A stretch of DNA of 64,000 nt from Pseudomonadota bacterium (GCA_023386885.1 JAEWIX010000008.1:127702-191701), one strand, 5' to 3'. Shown: positions 16,423 through 25,245, counted from the stretch's first letter. Numbers and translations: made by a program. The notes: generated from the sequence alone by a model not told the origin.

Positions 16423-16451
16423 GTTATAGAAGCCTGAAATCCTCAGGTCAA
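16423..16451 (-). promoter_or_regulatory. Sigma-70-type promoter of the ilvI leader
   Basis: On the minus strand the -35 hexamer is TTGACC (16451-16446) and the -10 is TATAAC (16428-16423), with an exact 17-bp spacer. Transcription should start near 16416, giving a leader of about 145 nt to the terminator's T-tract. Confidence 0.85.
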
Positions 16452-16492
16452 CACCGCTACGGCGCAAAAGTACGCCTCTGGCCCCGGTTCCG

Positions 16493-17407
16493 CTAGAACA
16501 AAATTGCGCGGGTCAACCATGCGGCGGCGTCTGTCGGGGCGACCCAGGCGAACTCCGGAAGCTGGTGCCGAAACCAGGTGAACTGCCGCTTGGCATAGCG
16601 CCGGGTATCGAGTTGACCGATGGCGACGGCCTCCTCCAGTGACAGTTCGCCGGCGAGATGCCGGATCAGCGCCGGGACGCCGTGGGCCTTCATGGCCGGC
16701 AGCAACGGATCGAGACGACGGCTCGCCAGCCGCCGCACCTCGTCCAGCGCGCCATTTTCCAGCATCGTTTCGAAGCGGGCGTCGATCCGCGCATAGAGCG
16801 TCTCGCGTTCCGGAGCGAGAAAAACAGCGGTGACTTGATCCGGCGGCAACAGCGGCGGCAGCCCGTCGCGATGCCAGTCGGTGAGCGAGCGCCCGGTGGC
16901 CTCGACCACCTCCAGCGCGCGGACGATCCGGCTGCGGTCACGTGGTTTCAGCCGTTCCGCTGCGGCGGGATCACGCCTTTGCAACTCTCCGTGCAAGACT
17001 TCCGGCCCATCACGCTCGAGCCGCGCCCGTATCGCTTCGCGCACCTCGGATGGAATGGGTGGCACTGCTGACAGCCCTCGCGTCAACGCCTTGAAATAAA
17101 GCCCCGAGCCACCGATGAAAATCGGCAGGCGCCCCTCGGCGTGCGTCTCCGTGAGCACACGCTCCGCGTCGGCGACCCACATGCCGGCAGAGCAATTCAC
17201 GGCGGCATCGACGTGACCGTAAAGCCGATGCGGAACCTGCGCCTCCTCCTCCGGAGTCGGCCGGGCGGTGATCACCCGGAGATCGCGATAGACCTGCATG
17301 GAATCGGTGTTGATCACCACACCGCCATAGGTTCGCGCCAAATCGAGCGCCAGCGCCGACTTGCCGCTCGCAGTCGGCCCTGCGATAAGCACGGCCTTGG
17401 TGCTCAT
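16493..17407 (-). CDS. miaA: tRNA dimethylallyltransferase
   Basis: Adds the isopentenyl group to A37 of tRNAs reading UNN codons, using DMAPP. The 304-residue protein has the P-loop GPTASGKS at 10-17, the DSMQVYRDLRVITARPTPEE motif in two parts (NTDSMQVY and ITARPT), the GGSGLYFKAL segment and the C-terminal RRYAKRQFTWFR motif. The ATG at MSTKAVLIAGP matches the family start. It is divergent from serB, with only 16 bp between the two start codons, so its promoter must overlap the beginning of serB. Confidence 0.96.
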   Translation of the reverse strand: MSTKAVLIAGPTASGKSALALDLARTYGGVVINTDSMQVYRDLRVITARPTPEEEAQVPHRLYGHVDAAVNCSAGMWVADAERVLTETHAEGRLPIFIGGSGLYFKALTRGLSAVPPIPSEVREAIRARLERDGPEVLHGELQRRDPAAAERLKPRDRSRIVRALEVVEATGRSLTDWHRDGLPPLLPPDQVTAVFLAPERETLYARIDARFETMLENGALDEVRRLASRRLDPLLPAMKAHGVPALIRHLAGELSLEEAVAIGQLDTRRYAKRQFTWFRHQLPEFAWVAPTDAAAWLTRAILF

Positions 17408-17423
17408 TTTCCGCGAACCCACG

Positions 17424-18317
17424 ATGTCCCTCGTCGCCACGCTCATCTGCAATCCCGCCAATCCGGCGCTCGATTCCACCATCGTCGATGGCGCGCGCGC
17501 CATCCTGCCCTCGGCAGATCACGCGCACTGGCTGTTCGACGAGGTCGCGGTCGACATCCCGTTCACTGGGTCCGAAGACATCAACGCCATCGCCGACCGG
17601 CTGCGCGCAGCGCGCGGCGATCTGCCGATCGACGTTGTCGTGCAGCCTCAGGCCAACCGGCGCAAGAAACTTTTTCTCGCCGACATGGATTCCACCATGA
17701 TCGGCCAGGAATGCATCGACGAACTGGCCGACTTCGCCGGGCTGAAGGCGCATGTCGCCGCCATCACCGAGCGCGCCATGCGGGGCGAGATCGCCTTCGA
17801 GCCGGCGCTGCGCGAGCGCGTCGCGCTTCTCAAGGGCCTGCCGGTCACCGTGATCGATGAGGTGCTAAAAGAGCGCATCACCCTGACGCCCGGCGGGCGT
17901 GAACTGGTCGGCACCATGCGCGCGAACGGCGCGTACACCTGCCTGGTGTCCGGCGGCTTCACCGCCTTCACCAGCAAGGTGGCGGCAATGGTCGGCTTTC
18001 AGGAGAACCGCGCCAACACACTGCTGGCCGAGGACGGCAAGCTCACCGGCGCGGTAACTGAGCCGATCCTGGGCCGCGAAGCCAAACTCGCAACGCTGCG
18101 CGAATTGCGCGAGGCGTTCGATATCGACGACATCGACACGCTGGCGGTCGGCGACGGCGCCAACGATCTCGGCATGGTCCAGGACGCCGGCCTCGGCGTC
18201 GCCTATCATGCCAAGCCGGCGGTTGCGGCGGCGGCTCACGCGCGGATCGATCACGGCGATCTCACCGCGCTGCTCTACGCGCAAGGTTACAAGCGCAGCG
18301 AGTTTGTCACCGTTTAG
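17424..18317 (+). CDS. serB: Phosphoserine phosphatase
   Basis: Last step of serine synthesis, dephosphorylating O-phosphoserine. The 297-residue HAD-fold enzyme has the nucleophile motif DMDST (D87, D89) in LFLADMDSTMIGQECIDE, the serine motif CLVSGGFTAFT, and the metal-binding motif GDGANDLGMVQDAGLGVAY. About 80 N-terminal residues form the partly ACT-like regulatory portion usual in proteobacterial SerB. The start is ATG (MSLVATLICNP). The arsC-like gene follows after 9 bp and is probably co-transcribed. Confidence 0.96.
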   Translation: MSLVATLICNPANPALDSTIVDGARAILPSADHAHWLFDEVAVDIPFTGSEDINAIADRLRAARGDLPIDVVVQPQANRRKKLFLADMDSTMIGQECIDELADFAGLKAHVAAITERAMRGEIAFEPALRERVALLKGLPVTVIDEVLKERITLTPGGRELVGTMRANGAYTCLVSGGFTAFTSKVAAMVGFQENRANTLLAEDGKLTGAVTEPILGREAKLATLRELREAFDIDDIDTLAVGDGANDLGMVQDAGLGVAYHAKPAVAAAAHARIDHGDLTALLYAQGYKRSEFVTV

Positions 18318-18326
18318 GAAACAACG

Positions 18327-18674
18327 ATGGACGTCACCATCTATCACAATCCGAAGTGCAGCAATTCGCGCGGCGCGTTGGAATTGATCCGCGCTGCCGG
18401 CATCGCGCCGACCATCATCGAGTATCTGGCGAGACCGCCGAGCCGCACCGAACTCGCGGACCTCTTACACCGCGCCGGACTGACACCACGACAGGCGATC
18501 CGCACCAAGGAAGCGCTTTATAGCGAGTTGAATCTCGATGCGGCCAATGACGATGCCTTGCTCGATGCGATGATCGCGCATCCGGTACTGATCGAGCGGC
18601 CGCTGGTCGTCACGTCGAAGGGCGTACGGCTCTGCCGGCCGCCCGAACGCGTGTTGGATTTATTGCCGAGCTAA
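18327..18674 (+). CDS. arsC: ArsC-family arsenate reductase (glutaredoxin-type)
   Basis: A 115-residue thioredoxin-fold protein of the glutaredoxin-dependent ArsC class. The catalytic cysteine is C11 in IYHNPKCSNSRGALELI. The substrate-binding arginines are visible in LIERPLVVTSKGVRLCRPPERV, including the ERP motif. No ars regulator or efflux gene is nearby, so housekeeping roles cannot be excluded; many chromosomal ArsC-like proteins are untested. It follows serB by 9 bp and ends at a strong hairpin. Confidence 0.88.
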   Translation: MDVTIYHNPKCSNSRGALELIRAAGIAPTIIEYLARPPSRTELADLLHRAGLTPRQAIRTKEALYSELNLDAANDDALLDAMIAHPVLIERPLVVTSKGVRLCRPPERVLDLLPS

Positions 18675-18675
18675 C

Positions 18676-18719
18676 GCCCTTCACCGTTTCACGTAAACGA
18701 TGAAGGGCCTCGCGTTTTC
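18676..18719 (+). terminator. Terminator after serB-arsC
   Basis: GCCCTTCA pairs with TGAAGGGC, extended by GTTT/AAAC inside, beginning one base after the arsC stop. A short GTTTT follows after CCTCGC, at the boundary with the convergent degP gene. The stem is strong; the T-tract is modest. Confidence 0.7.
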
Positions 18720-20242
18720 TATTTCAGGCTCACGGCGACGAAGCGCAACTCACCCTCGCCGTTCGAAACCAGCAGCAACACCGACTTCTTGCCGTCCTTC
18801 TTCAGCTGGTCGACGCGCTTCTTGACGTCGGCGGCGTTGGCAACCGCCTCCTGCGCTACCTCGACGATCACGTCGCCCGCGCTGAGCCGTTTCTCGGCGG
18901 CGTCGGAGCCATCGTCGACACCGGTGACGATGACGCCCTTCACGGAGTCCTTGATCTTGTAGCGCCCGCGCAGGTCCTTGCTGATGTTGGCGAGGTCGAG
19001 ACCGAGCGCCTTCTGCGTCACTGTCTTCTCGACATTGTCGCCGTTCGGCTTGGTCGAGACACGCACCGGTGTCGGCGCATCGTCGAGACGGCCGATCGTC
19101 ACGTGCTTGGTCTGTTCCGCACCCTTGCGGATGATGAGAACATCAACCGCCTTGCCGGTCGGCGTATCCGCAACGACGCGCGACAGATCCTTCGGCTCCT
19201 TGATGTCCTTGCCATCGAACTTGACGATGACATCGCCCGGTTCGATGCCGGCGGGTTTAGCCGGTCCCTTGTCGTCGATGCCGGCCACCAGCGCGCCCCG
19301 CGCCGGCTTGATGCTGAGGCTTTCGGCGATCTCGTCGGTGACCTGCTGGATGCGCACGCCGAGCCAGCCGCGCCGCACTTCCTTGAACTCGCGCAACTGA
19401 TCGATCACGCGCGAGACCGTCTTCGACGGCACGGCGAAGCCGATGCCGATGGAGCCACCTGACGGCGAAATAATCGCGGTGTTCACGCCAACTACTTCGC
19501 CGTTGAGGTTGAAGAGCGGGCCGCCGGAATTACCGCGATTGATCGCCGCGTCGGTCTGGATATAGCTGTCGTAAGGCCCCGAATTGATATCGCGGTTACG
19601 CGCCGAGACGATACCCGCCGTCACGGTGCCGCCAAGGCTGAACGGGTTGCCGATGGCAATCACCCATTCGCCGAGCCGCAGCGCATCCGAGTCACCGAAC
19701 TTCACCGCGGTCAGCGGCTTCTCCGGCTTGAACTTCAGCAGCGCCAGATCGGTCTTCTTGTCGACGCCGATCAGTTCTGCTCGCGACTTGGAGCCATCGT
19801 TGAGGATGACGTTGATCTCATCCGCATCGGCGATGACATGATTGTTGGTGACGACATAGCCGTCAGCGCTGATGATGAAGCCGGAGCCGAGCGAATTGAC
19901 CTTGTGCGCGCGCGGACCGTTGCCGCCCTTGTCGCCGCCCGGCCCACGCCGGTTCTTGAAGAAATCCTCAAAAAATTCCTCGAACGGCGATCCCGGCGGC
20001 AGTTGCGGCACCACACGGCGGTCGCCGCCGCCCTTGGCTTCGACATTCTGCGTGGTCGAGATGTTGACGACGGCATCGATCACCTTTTCCGCAACATCGG
20101 CAATGCCTTCCGGCCCCCGTGCTTGCGCCGGCGTCGGGACATTCGCCATGGCTAGCGTTGCCACACCAAGACCGGCACCAAGGCAGACCGCCATCAGCCG
20201 TTGCCGCAGCCGGACACCCAGGGTTGGAACTGCATCGGTCAT
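18719..20242 (-). CDS. degP: Do/DegP-family periplasmic serine protease
   Basis: A 507-residue trypsin-like protease and chaperone of the cell envelope. A signal peptide spans about residues 1-42 (AVCLGAGLGVATLAMA core, AQA cleavage). The catalytic triad is H135 (TNNHVIADAD), D165 (KKTDLALLK) and S239 (INRGNSGGPLF). Two PDZ domains follow, starting near residues 300 and 410, the second ending in GELRFVAVSLK. The start is ATG after CAGGAG. It is the last gene of hflK-hflC-DUF2065-degP, an arrangement common in alphaproteobacteria. It could also be called mucD or degQ; the long Q-linker (about 70-115) fits DegP better. Confidence 0.93.
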   Translation of the reverse strand: MTDAVPTLGVRLRQRLMAVCLGAGLGVATLAMANVPTPAQARGPEGIADVAEKVIDAVVNISTTQNVEAKGGGDRRVVPQLPPGSPFEEFFEDFFKNRRGPGGDKGGNGPRAHKVNSLGSGFIISADGYVVTNNHVIADADEINVILNDGSKSRAELIGVDKKTDLALLKFKPEKPLTAVKFGDSDALRLGEWVIAIGNPFSLGGTVTAGIVSARNRDINSGPYDSYIQTDAAINRGNSGGPLFNLNGEVVGVNTAIISPSGGSIGIGFAVPSKTVSRVIDQLREFKEVRRGWLGVRIQQVTDEIAESLSIKPARGALVAGIDDKGPAKPAGIEPGDVIVKFDGKDIKEPKDLSRVVADTPTGKAVDVLIIRKGAEQTKHVTIGRLDDAPTPVRVSTKPNGDNVEKTVTQKALGLDLANISKDLRGRYKIKDSVKGVIVTGVDDGSDAAEKRLSAGDVIVEVAQEAVANAADVKKRVDQLKKDGKKSVLLLVSNGEGELRFVAVSLK

Positions 20243-20463
20243 ATTCGAGATATCTCCTGCAACGGGATCGGATGACTTGAAACGGCGACTTCAAACGGCG
20301 GACTTGAAACGGGAATCCTAGGAGCCGCACTGTGCCTGAAAGCCGAGCGGGCGCAAGCGCCCGGAGATCAAGCCGCTGTTATACCGCCGCTATCAGCGAC
20401 AGGGATTGCGGCAAATTGACGGGCGCTCCGACCCGAAATCCAATCGACCGCGAATGCGGCAAT

Positions 20464-20664
20464 CTACCATCGGATCAGCCAGATCAAGATCAAACCAAGG
20501 ACGGCCGTTCCAATCCCGGTCAGCCTGAGAACGATATCGGGGGTATGCAGCACGCTTTCCATCGCCCGGCGCATCCAGCCTGGCGCGGCCGCGAAGATCA
20601 AACCTTCGATCACGAGCAACATTCCCACGCCGATGAGGAAGTCGGCGAACGCAATAGACCTCAT
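20464..20664 (-). CDS. DUF2065 small membrane protein
   Basis: A 66-residue protein with two hydrophobic helices: FADFLIGVGMLLVIEGLIFA and GIGTAVLGLILIWLI. Between them is the conserved PGWMRRAMESVLHTPD stretch of DUF2065 (YjeT-like). The start is ATG. Its position between hflC and degP matches the yjeT-hflC neighbourhood seen widely in proteobacteria. The function is unknown; a role with the HflKC complex is guessed from context only. Confidence 0.85.
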   Translation of the reverse strand: MRSIAFADFLIGVGMLLVIEGLIFAAAPGWMRRAMESVLHTPDIVLRLTGIGTAVLGLILIWLIRW

Positions 20665-20997
20665 CGGATGGAAACCTCCCCTCGCCCGGCATTTCCCGCC
20701 CGGTCAGCATATGAACCGTGCGTTGACGGCGACATACGGCACAATCCGGCCGACCGACCCAGCCGACACCCGTGACTCACCGCGCGTCATGACGCGATTA
20801 GAGCACGATCCGCGGACTTCGACACCGATTTTTCCCGCTCGATCCGATCTCAGGGACGATGGGCAGCGCACGTTCCTCGATAGCCAACCCAACATAGCTG
20901 CCGGCTCGCCTGGAGCGGGCGCCGCCGGACGGCGACGCCGAATTCTTGTCGCTTCAGGTCAAAAGTCTCACGCCAATCACTGTTGCCGTGAAACCGG
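20665..20997. other. Intergenic region between hflC and the DUF2065 gene
   Basis: These 333 bp inside the operon hold no gene I can support. A weak 63-codon minus-strand frame (20704-20895) lacks any recognisable domain. The stretch around 20799-20835 (GATTAGAGCACGATCC then GATTTTTCCCGC) may be a decayed copy of the AGAGCATGATCC-type repeat. Confidence 0.5.
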
Positions 20998-21915
20998 CTA
21001 CTTGGAGTCGGTAGCCCCTTGCGCGCGCGGACCGCCGTTCGAGGCATTGCCCGATGGGTTGCCGAAGAAGCGGAAGAAATCCGAATCGGGCCGCAACAGG
21101 AACCGGGTGTCGTTATGCTTGAGGCCGGTTTCATAGGCCGACATCGAGCGGTAGAAGGCGAAGAACCCGGGGTCTTGATTATAGGCATCGGCGAACAGCC
21201 GGTTGCGTTCGCCGTCACCCTGACCGCGAATCTGCTCGGCCTGCGAGTTGGCTTCGGCCACGATCACCGTCGCCTCGCGATCCGCCTTGGAACGAATCTC
21301 CTGTGCCTTCTGGCCGCCCTGCGCGCGGAACTCAGCCGCTTCGCGCTGACGTTCGGTCTGCATGCGCTGATAGACAGCCTGACTGTTCTGGTCCGGCAGG
21401 TCGGCGCGACGGATGCGCACGTCGACGACGGAAATGCCATAACCGCCGGCTTCCTTGTCGAGCTGCTCGCGAATCCGCGCCATCAAGGTTTCACGCTCGT
21501 CCTTCACCACCTGAATGAACGAGGCCTCGCCCAGCACACGACGCAGCGATGCGTTCAGCAGCGCCGTCAATTGCAGATTGGCCGCCTGGATCGAACCGAC
21601 GCTCTGATAGAAGCGCAACGCGTCCTTGATGCGATAACGCGCGAACGCATCGACCACGAGCCGCTTCTGGTCCGAGGCGATGACTTCCTGCGACGGATTC
21701 TCCAGATCGAGAATCCGCTTGTCGATGCTGATGACCGTATCAACGAACGGCGCCTTGAAATGCAGGCCCGGCTCGGTGACGACGCGCACCGGTTCGCCCA
21801 ACCGCACCAGCAACACTTGCTCGGTTTCGCGCACCGTGAACAGCGAACTATAGCCGATCACTAGCACGACGAGCAGCAACAGCAGTGCGACGATCCCTGA
21901 AATTCCGGCTCTCAT
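20998..21915 (-). CDS. hflC: HflC, regulator of FtsH protease (SPFH protein)
   Basis: A 305-residue membrane-anchored SPFH/band-7 protein that forms the periplasmic HflKC cage around FtsH and modulates membrane-protein turnover. One N-terminal helix (GIVALLLLLVVLVIGYSSLF) is followed by the SPFH domain (VRETEQVLLVRLGEPVRV), then a coiled-coil rich in Q, E and R (QTERQREAAEFRAQG) and the family motif NQDPGFFAFYRSMSAYE. The start ATG overlaps the hflK stop by 4 bp, so translation is coupled. Confidence 0.96.
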   Translation of the reverse strand: MRAGISGIVALLLLLVVLVIGYSSLFTVRETEQVLLVRLGEPVRVVTEPGLHFKAPFVDTVISIDKRILDLENPSQEVIASDQKRLVVDAFARYRIKDALRFYQSVGSIQAANLQLTALLNASLRRVLGEASFIQVVKDERETLMARIREQLDKEAGGYGISVVDVRIRRADLPDQNSQAVYQRMQTERQREAAEFRAQGGQKAQEIRSKADREATVIVAEANSQAEQIRGQGDGERNRLFADAYNQDPGFFAFYRSMSAYETGLKHNDTRFLLRPDSDFFRFFGNPSGNASNGGPRAQGATDSK

Positions 21916-23063
21916 CGCGCGCTCCCGTTCGGCTTGCTGGGCTGAGTAGTTGCCGATGGCGCGCTGCGCCGCGATGTCAATTCGCTGAGCGGCAAGTAAG
22001 GCACGATGCCCTGCCCTCCGGATGCTCCGGGATCGTAAATCAGTTTGTCGGCTCCGCCGAGCACACGTTCCATGGTTTCCAGATAGATTCGCTCACGCGT
22101 TACGTCGGGCGCGAGCTTGTAGGCTTGGTAGACTTGCAGGAAGCGCGAGCTTTGGCCTTTCGCCTCGGCGATGGCTTGTTCTTTGTAACCCTCGGCATTC
22201 TGCACGATCTGCGCCGAGCGGCCGCGTGCATCGGGAATGACGCGATTGGCGTAGGTCTGGGCTTCGTTCTGCAAGCGCTCGAGGTCGGCACGCGCCGCCT
22301 GCACGTCGCGGAACGCGTCGATCACCTGTTGCGGCGGGTCGACCTTCTGCATCTGCACCTGCTGGATCAGGATGCCGGCACCGTATTTGTCCAGCGTTCG
22401 CTGCATCAGGTCCTGCACCGAGTTTTCGATGTTGGTTCGCGCACCAGTGAGAATGGCCTGGATTTCGGAACGGCCGATCAATTCGCGCATCGCGCTTTCG
22501 GCGACCGCCTTCACAGTGCCTTCCGGATTCTGGATATTGAACAGGAAATCGCCGACGCCATCCGGCTTGATCCGCCACAGCACGGTGAAATCGACGTCGA
22601 CGATGTTCTCGTCGCCGGTCAGCATCAGGCTTTCTTCCGGAACGTCGCGCATGACGGCGCCGCGCCGCGCCGGGTCCTGCGACATGGTCATGCCGATATT
22701 GAGCGTGGAGACGCGCAGCGCCTTCGGCAGCAACACCGTCTCGATGGGATACGGCAAATGATAATTCAGACCGGGCTGCACGGTGCGCACGTGCTTGCCG
22801 AAGCGCAGCACCACGCCGAGTTCTTCGGACTGCACACGGAAGAAGCCGGACAGGCCCCAGATGGCCAGACCCGCGACAATGAGGAGAAGGATGCCCATGG
22901 TGCTCATGTGGCCGCCGGGCAGAATCGACTGCAGGCGATCCTGTCCACGGCGCAGCAGATCTTCCAGATCAGGCGGCCGCGGTCCCGAAGATTGAGGGCC
23001 GGAACCCCATGGCCCTTTCGGACCCGAGCCCCAGGGACCTCCTCCTTGATTCTTCCACGGCAT
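21912..23063 (-). CDS. hflK: HflK, regulator of FtsH protease (SPFH protein)
   Basis: Partner of HflC. The 383-residue protein has a glycine/proline-rich cytoplasmic N-terminus (WKNQGGGPWGSGPKGPWG), one helix at about 55-72 (MGILLLIVAGLAIWGLSG), and the SPFH domain beginning FRVQSEELGVVLRFGK. The coiled-coil contains ARGRSAQIVQNAEGYK, and the C-terminal part includes ETMERVLGGADKLIYD. I use ATG rather than a TTG two codons upstream. A good promoter lies 62 bp upstream, so this is the first gene of hflK-hflC-DUF2065-degP. Confidence 0.96.
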   Translation of the reverse strand: MPWKNQGGGPWGSGPKGPWGSGPQSSGPRPPDLEDLLRRGQDRLQSILPGGHMSTMGILLLIVAGLAIWGLSGFFRVQSEELGVVLRFGKHVRTVQPGLNYHLPYPIETVLLPKALRVSTLNIGMTMSQDPARRGAVMRDVPEESLMLTGDENIVDVDFTVLWRIKPDGVGDFLFNIQNPEGTVKAVAESAMRELIGRSEIQAILTGARTNIENSVQDLMQRTLDKYGAGILIQQVQMQKVDPPQQVIDAFRDVQAARADLERLQNEAQTYANRVIPDARGRSAQIVQNAEGYKEQAIAEAKGQSSRFLQVYQAYKLAPDVTRERIYLETMERVLGGADKLIYDPGASGGQGIVPYLPLSELTSRRSAPSATTQPSKPNGSAR

Positions 23064-23124
23064 CGACAACCTCCTCGGCGCTGGCCGGATTTGAAAGTCC
23101 GGCCCAGCGAATAACCTGCACGGC

Positions 23125-23153
23125 TTTATAGGGGACGCCCCCGGCCCTTACAA
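23125..23153 (-). promoter_or_regulatory. Sigma-70-type promoter of the hflK operon
   Basis: On the minus strand -35 TTGTAA (23153-23148), a 17-bp spacer and -10 TATAAA (23130-23125). The predicted start near 23118 leaves a leader of about 55 nt before the hflK ATG. No heat-shock sigma-32 element was evident by eye. Confidence 0.75.
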
Positions 23154-23278
23154 CGCGGCTCGTTGCGGCGAGTTAACGCGTGACCCGAAACAGCCCGAAT
23201 AGCGATTCCGGCCGATTCCGCGCCAAATTGAGCTAAGCGCCGAACAGCGATTGTCAATGCAAGGATCGTCCAATCGGG

Positions 23279-23815
23279 TCAATGGCCCTGACGTCGTCGA
23301 TAGGTCACATATGAGAAATCGGCGCTGTCGTCGACCGAAGCGCCGTGACGCTCCCGCGCCGTCTCCTGCCATATCTCAGGATCGATAGCCGCAAATCGCG
23401 TATCGCCCTCCGGCGTTGTGTGAACCTCGGTGACTTCGAGCCGATCCGCGAACGGCATCGCCTGCGCGTAAATGTCCGCACCGCCGATCACCGCAATCTC
23501 AGTGACGAAACGCCGCAGTGCATCGCCCAGTGCGATCTCGTTCGCACGCGCCAGCGAATCCGTCACCACCGCGCCCGCCGCTTGAAACGCAGGGTCACGC
23601 GTGATCACGATGTTGGTGCGGCCCGGCAATGGGCGGCGCAGCGACACGAACGTCTTGCGGCCCATCACGATCGGCTTGCCGAGCGTCATCTGCTTGAGGC
23701 GCATCTGATCGGTTTTCAGTCGCCACGGAATGGCATTGTCGCGACCGATCACGCCGTTCTCGGCCATCGCGACGAGCAGAACGATTTCAGGATGCGTCGA
23801 TGTGAATCCGCTCAC
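23279..23815 (-). CDS. folA: Dihydrofolate reductase
   Basis: Regenerates tetrahydrofolate using NADPH, which is needed after each turn of thymidylate synthase. The 178-residue protein has the N-terminal motif VLLVAMAENGVIGRDNAIPWRL (in two parts: AMAENGVIG and IPWRLKTD), the GKPIVMGRKTFVSL segment and the IGGADIYAQAMPFAD motif. The start is GTG, whose first bases overlap the thyA stop codon (GTGA), so it is translationally coupled to thyA. No ATG gives a complete N-terminus. The operon is thyA-folA. Confidence 0.95.
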   Translation of the reverse strand: MSGFTSTHPEIVLLVAMAENGVIGRDNAIPWRLKTDQMRLKQMTLGKPIVMGRKTFVSLRRPLPGRTNIVITRDPAFQAAGAVVTDSLARANEIALGDALRRFVTEIAVIGGADIYAQAMPFADRLEVTEVHTTPEGDTRFAAIDPEIWQETARERHGASVDDSADFSYVTYRRRQGH

Positions 23816-24606
23816 ACCGCGACCTCGGCCTTGATATGCGGGTGCGGATCGTAGTTCGTCAGCGTGAAGTCTTCGTAGCGGAATGCGAACAGATTACGCA
23901 CCTCGGGATTGAGCGTCATGGTCGGCAGCGCGCGGGTTTCCCGCGTCAATTGCAACCGCGCCTGCTCCAGATGGTTGGAATAGAGATGCGCGTCGCCCAG
24001 CGTGTGAACGAACTCGCCCGCTTTCAACCCGGTAACCTGCGCGACCATCATCGTCAGCAGCGCATAGGACGCGATGTTGAACGGCACGCCGAGAAAAACG
24101 TCAGCGGAGCGTTGATAGAGTTGGCACGACAGCTTGCCGCGCGCGACATAGAACTGGAACAGGCAATGGCACGGCGGCAACGCCATCTTGTCGACTTCGG
24201 CCGGATTCCACGCCGAGACGATCAGACGCCGCGAATCCGGATTGCGCCGGATCATGTCGACGACGTTGGCGATCTGATCGATGCTGCGTCCGTCCGGCGC
24301 GGGCCACGAGCGCCACTGCGAACCGTAGACCGGGCCGAGATCGCCGTTCTCATCCGCCCACTCGTCCCAGATCGAGACGCCGTTATCCTTGAGGTACTTG
24401 ATATTGGTGTCACCCTTCAGGAACCAGAGCAGTTCGTGAATGATCGACTTGAGCGACAGCTTCTTGGTGGTCAGCAGCGGAAATCCGGCCGCCAGATTGA
24501 AACGCATCTGATGGCCGAATACCGACAGCGTTCCGGTGCCGGTGCGGTCGTGCTTTTCCACGCCATCGGCGAGAATGCGTTCGAGCAGGTCGTGATACTG
24601 GTTCAT
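23812..24606 (-). CDS. thyA: Thymidylate synthase
   Basis: Makes dTMP from dUMP with methylene-tetrahydrofolate. The 264 residues equal the length of the E. coli enzyme. The catalytic cysteine is C146 in LPPCHCLFQFYV. The dUMP-binding SRRLIVSAWNP and the QRSADVFLGVPFNIASYALL motif (read as QRSADVFLG and PFNIASYA) are intact. The ATG at MNQYHDLLERIL matches the family start; eight upstream open codons are ignored. folA follows with a GTGA overlap. Confidence 0.97.
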   Translation of the reverse strand: MNQYHDLLERILADGVEKHDRTGTGTLSVFGHQMRFNLAAGFPLLTTKKLSLKSIIHELLWFLKGDTNIKYLKDNGVSIWDEWADENGDLGPVYGSQWRSWPAPDGRSIDQIANVVDMIRRNPDSRRLIVSAWNPAEVDKMALPPCHCLFQFYVARGKLSCQLYQRSADVFLGVPFNIASYALLTMMVAQVTGLKAGEFVHTLGDAHLYSNHLEQARLQLTRETRALPTMTLNPEVRNLFAFRYEDFTLTNYDPHPHIKAEVAV

Positions 24607-24714
24607 GAGGGTCCGTCTCGTTCCGTCCAATCTAGCGCCCCGCGCCGGACGACACGACCGGCCATCGGTAATATTATTGGGGAAATGTGGTCGCGCCGGC
24701 CGCCGATCAACAGC

Positions 24715-25245
24715 TCAAATCCACCCCAGCAATCCGAGTATGCCGCCGGCCACCAGCAGCCACACCGGATTGAGCGAGGTCGTTGCTGCCAGCACCGCCG
24801 CCGCCAGCGTCAACACCACGGCGGCGATCGAGCCATCGGCAGCAAAGGCCAGGACCAAGCCGCTTGCCGCCATCAGCCCGATCGAGAGCGGAACCAGCGC
24901 GGCCTGCACCAGCGCCGGCCAGTGTGAGTCGCCAGCCCGGCTCAGCATCCGGCTGACGATATAGGCCATCGTCGCCGTCGGCACGCACATCGCCAGCGTC
25001 GCCACCAGCCCACCGGCGATTCCGGCGACATGATAGCCGACCAGCGAGACGATGAGCACGTTGGGTCCGGGCGACAGTTGCGCGATCGCGAACGCATCGG
25101 CGAACTGCGTATCGGTCATCCATTGGTTGAGATCGACGGCGATACGGTGAATTTCCGGAATGGCAGCGGCAGCACCGCCGACCGCGAACAAAGACAACCA
25201 GCCGAAGGCCAGCGCGATGTTGATCAGCGTGCCGACGCCGGTCAT
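24715..25245 (-). CDS. Chromate transporter, second half
   Basis: A 176-residue membrane protein of the ChrA (CHR) family in its short form. The family motif is QLSPGPNVLIVSLVGYHVAG, preceded by WLSLFAVGGAAAAIPEIHR. It has about five to six helices. Short CHR proteins usually work as a pair of oppositely oriented halves, and here the other half is encoded immediately upstream with a 4-bp ATGA overlap. Chromate export is the characterised role of long homologues; for short pairs the natural substrate is less clear. Confidence 0.88.
   Translation of the reverse strand: MTGVGTLINIALAFGWLSLFAVGGAAAAIPEIHRIAVDLNQWMTDTQFADAFAIAQLSPGPNVLIVSLVGYHVAGIAGGLVATLAMCVPTATMAYIVSRMLSRAGDSHWPALVQAALVPLSIGLMAASGLVLAFAADGSIAAVVLTLAAAVLAATTSLNPVWLLVAGGILGLLGWI

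Noticed and set aside
20704..20895. A 63-codon minus-strand frame between hflC and the DUF2065 gene
   Set aside because: No domain, no good ribosome site, and overlap with repeat-like sequence.
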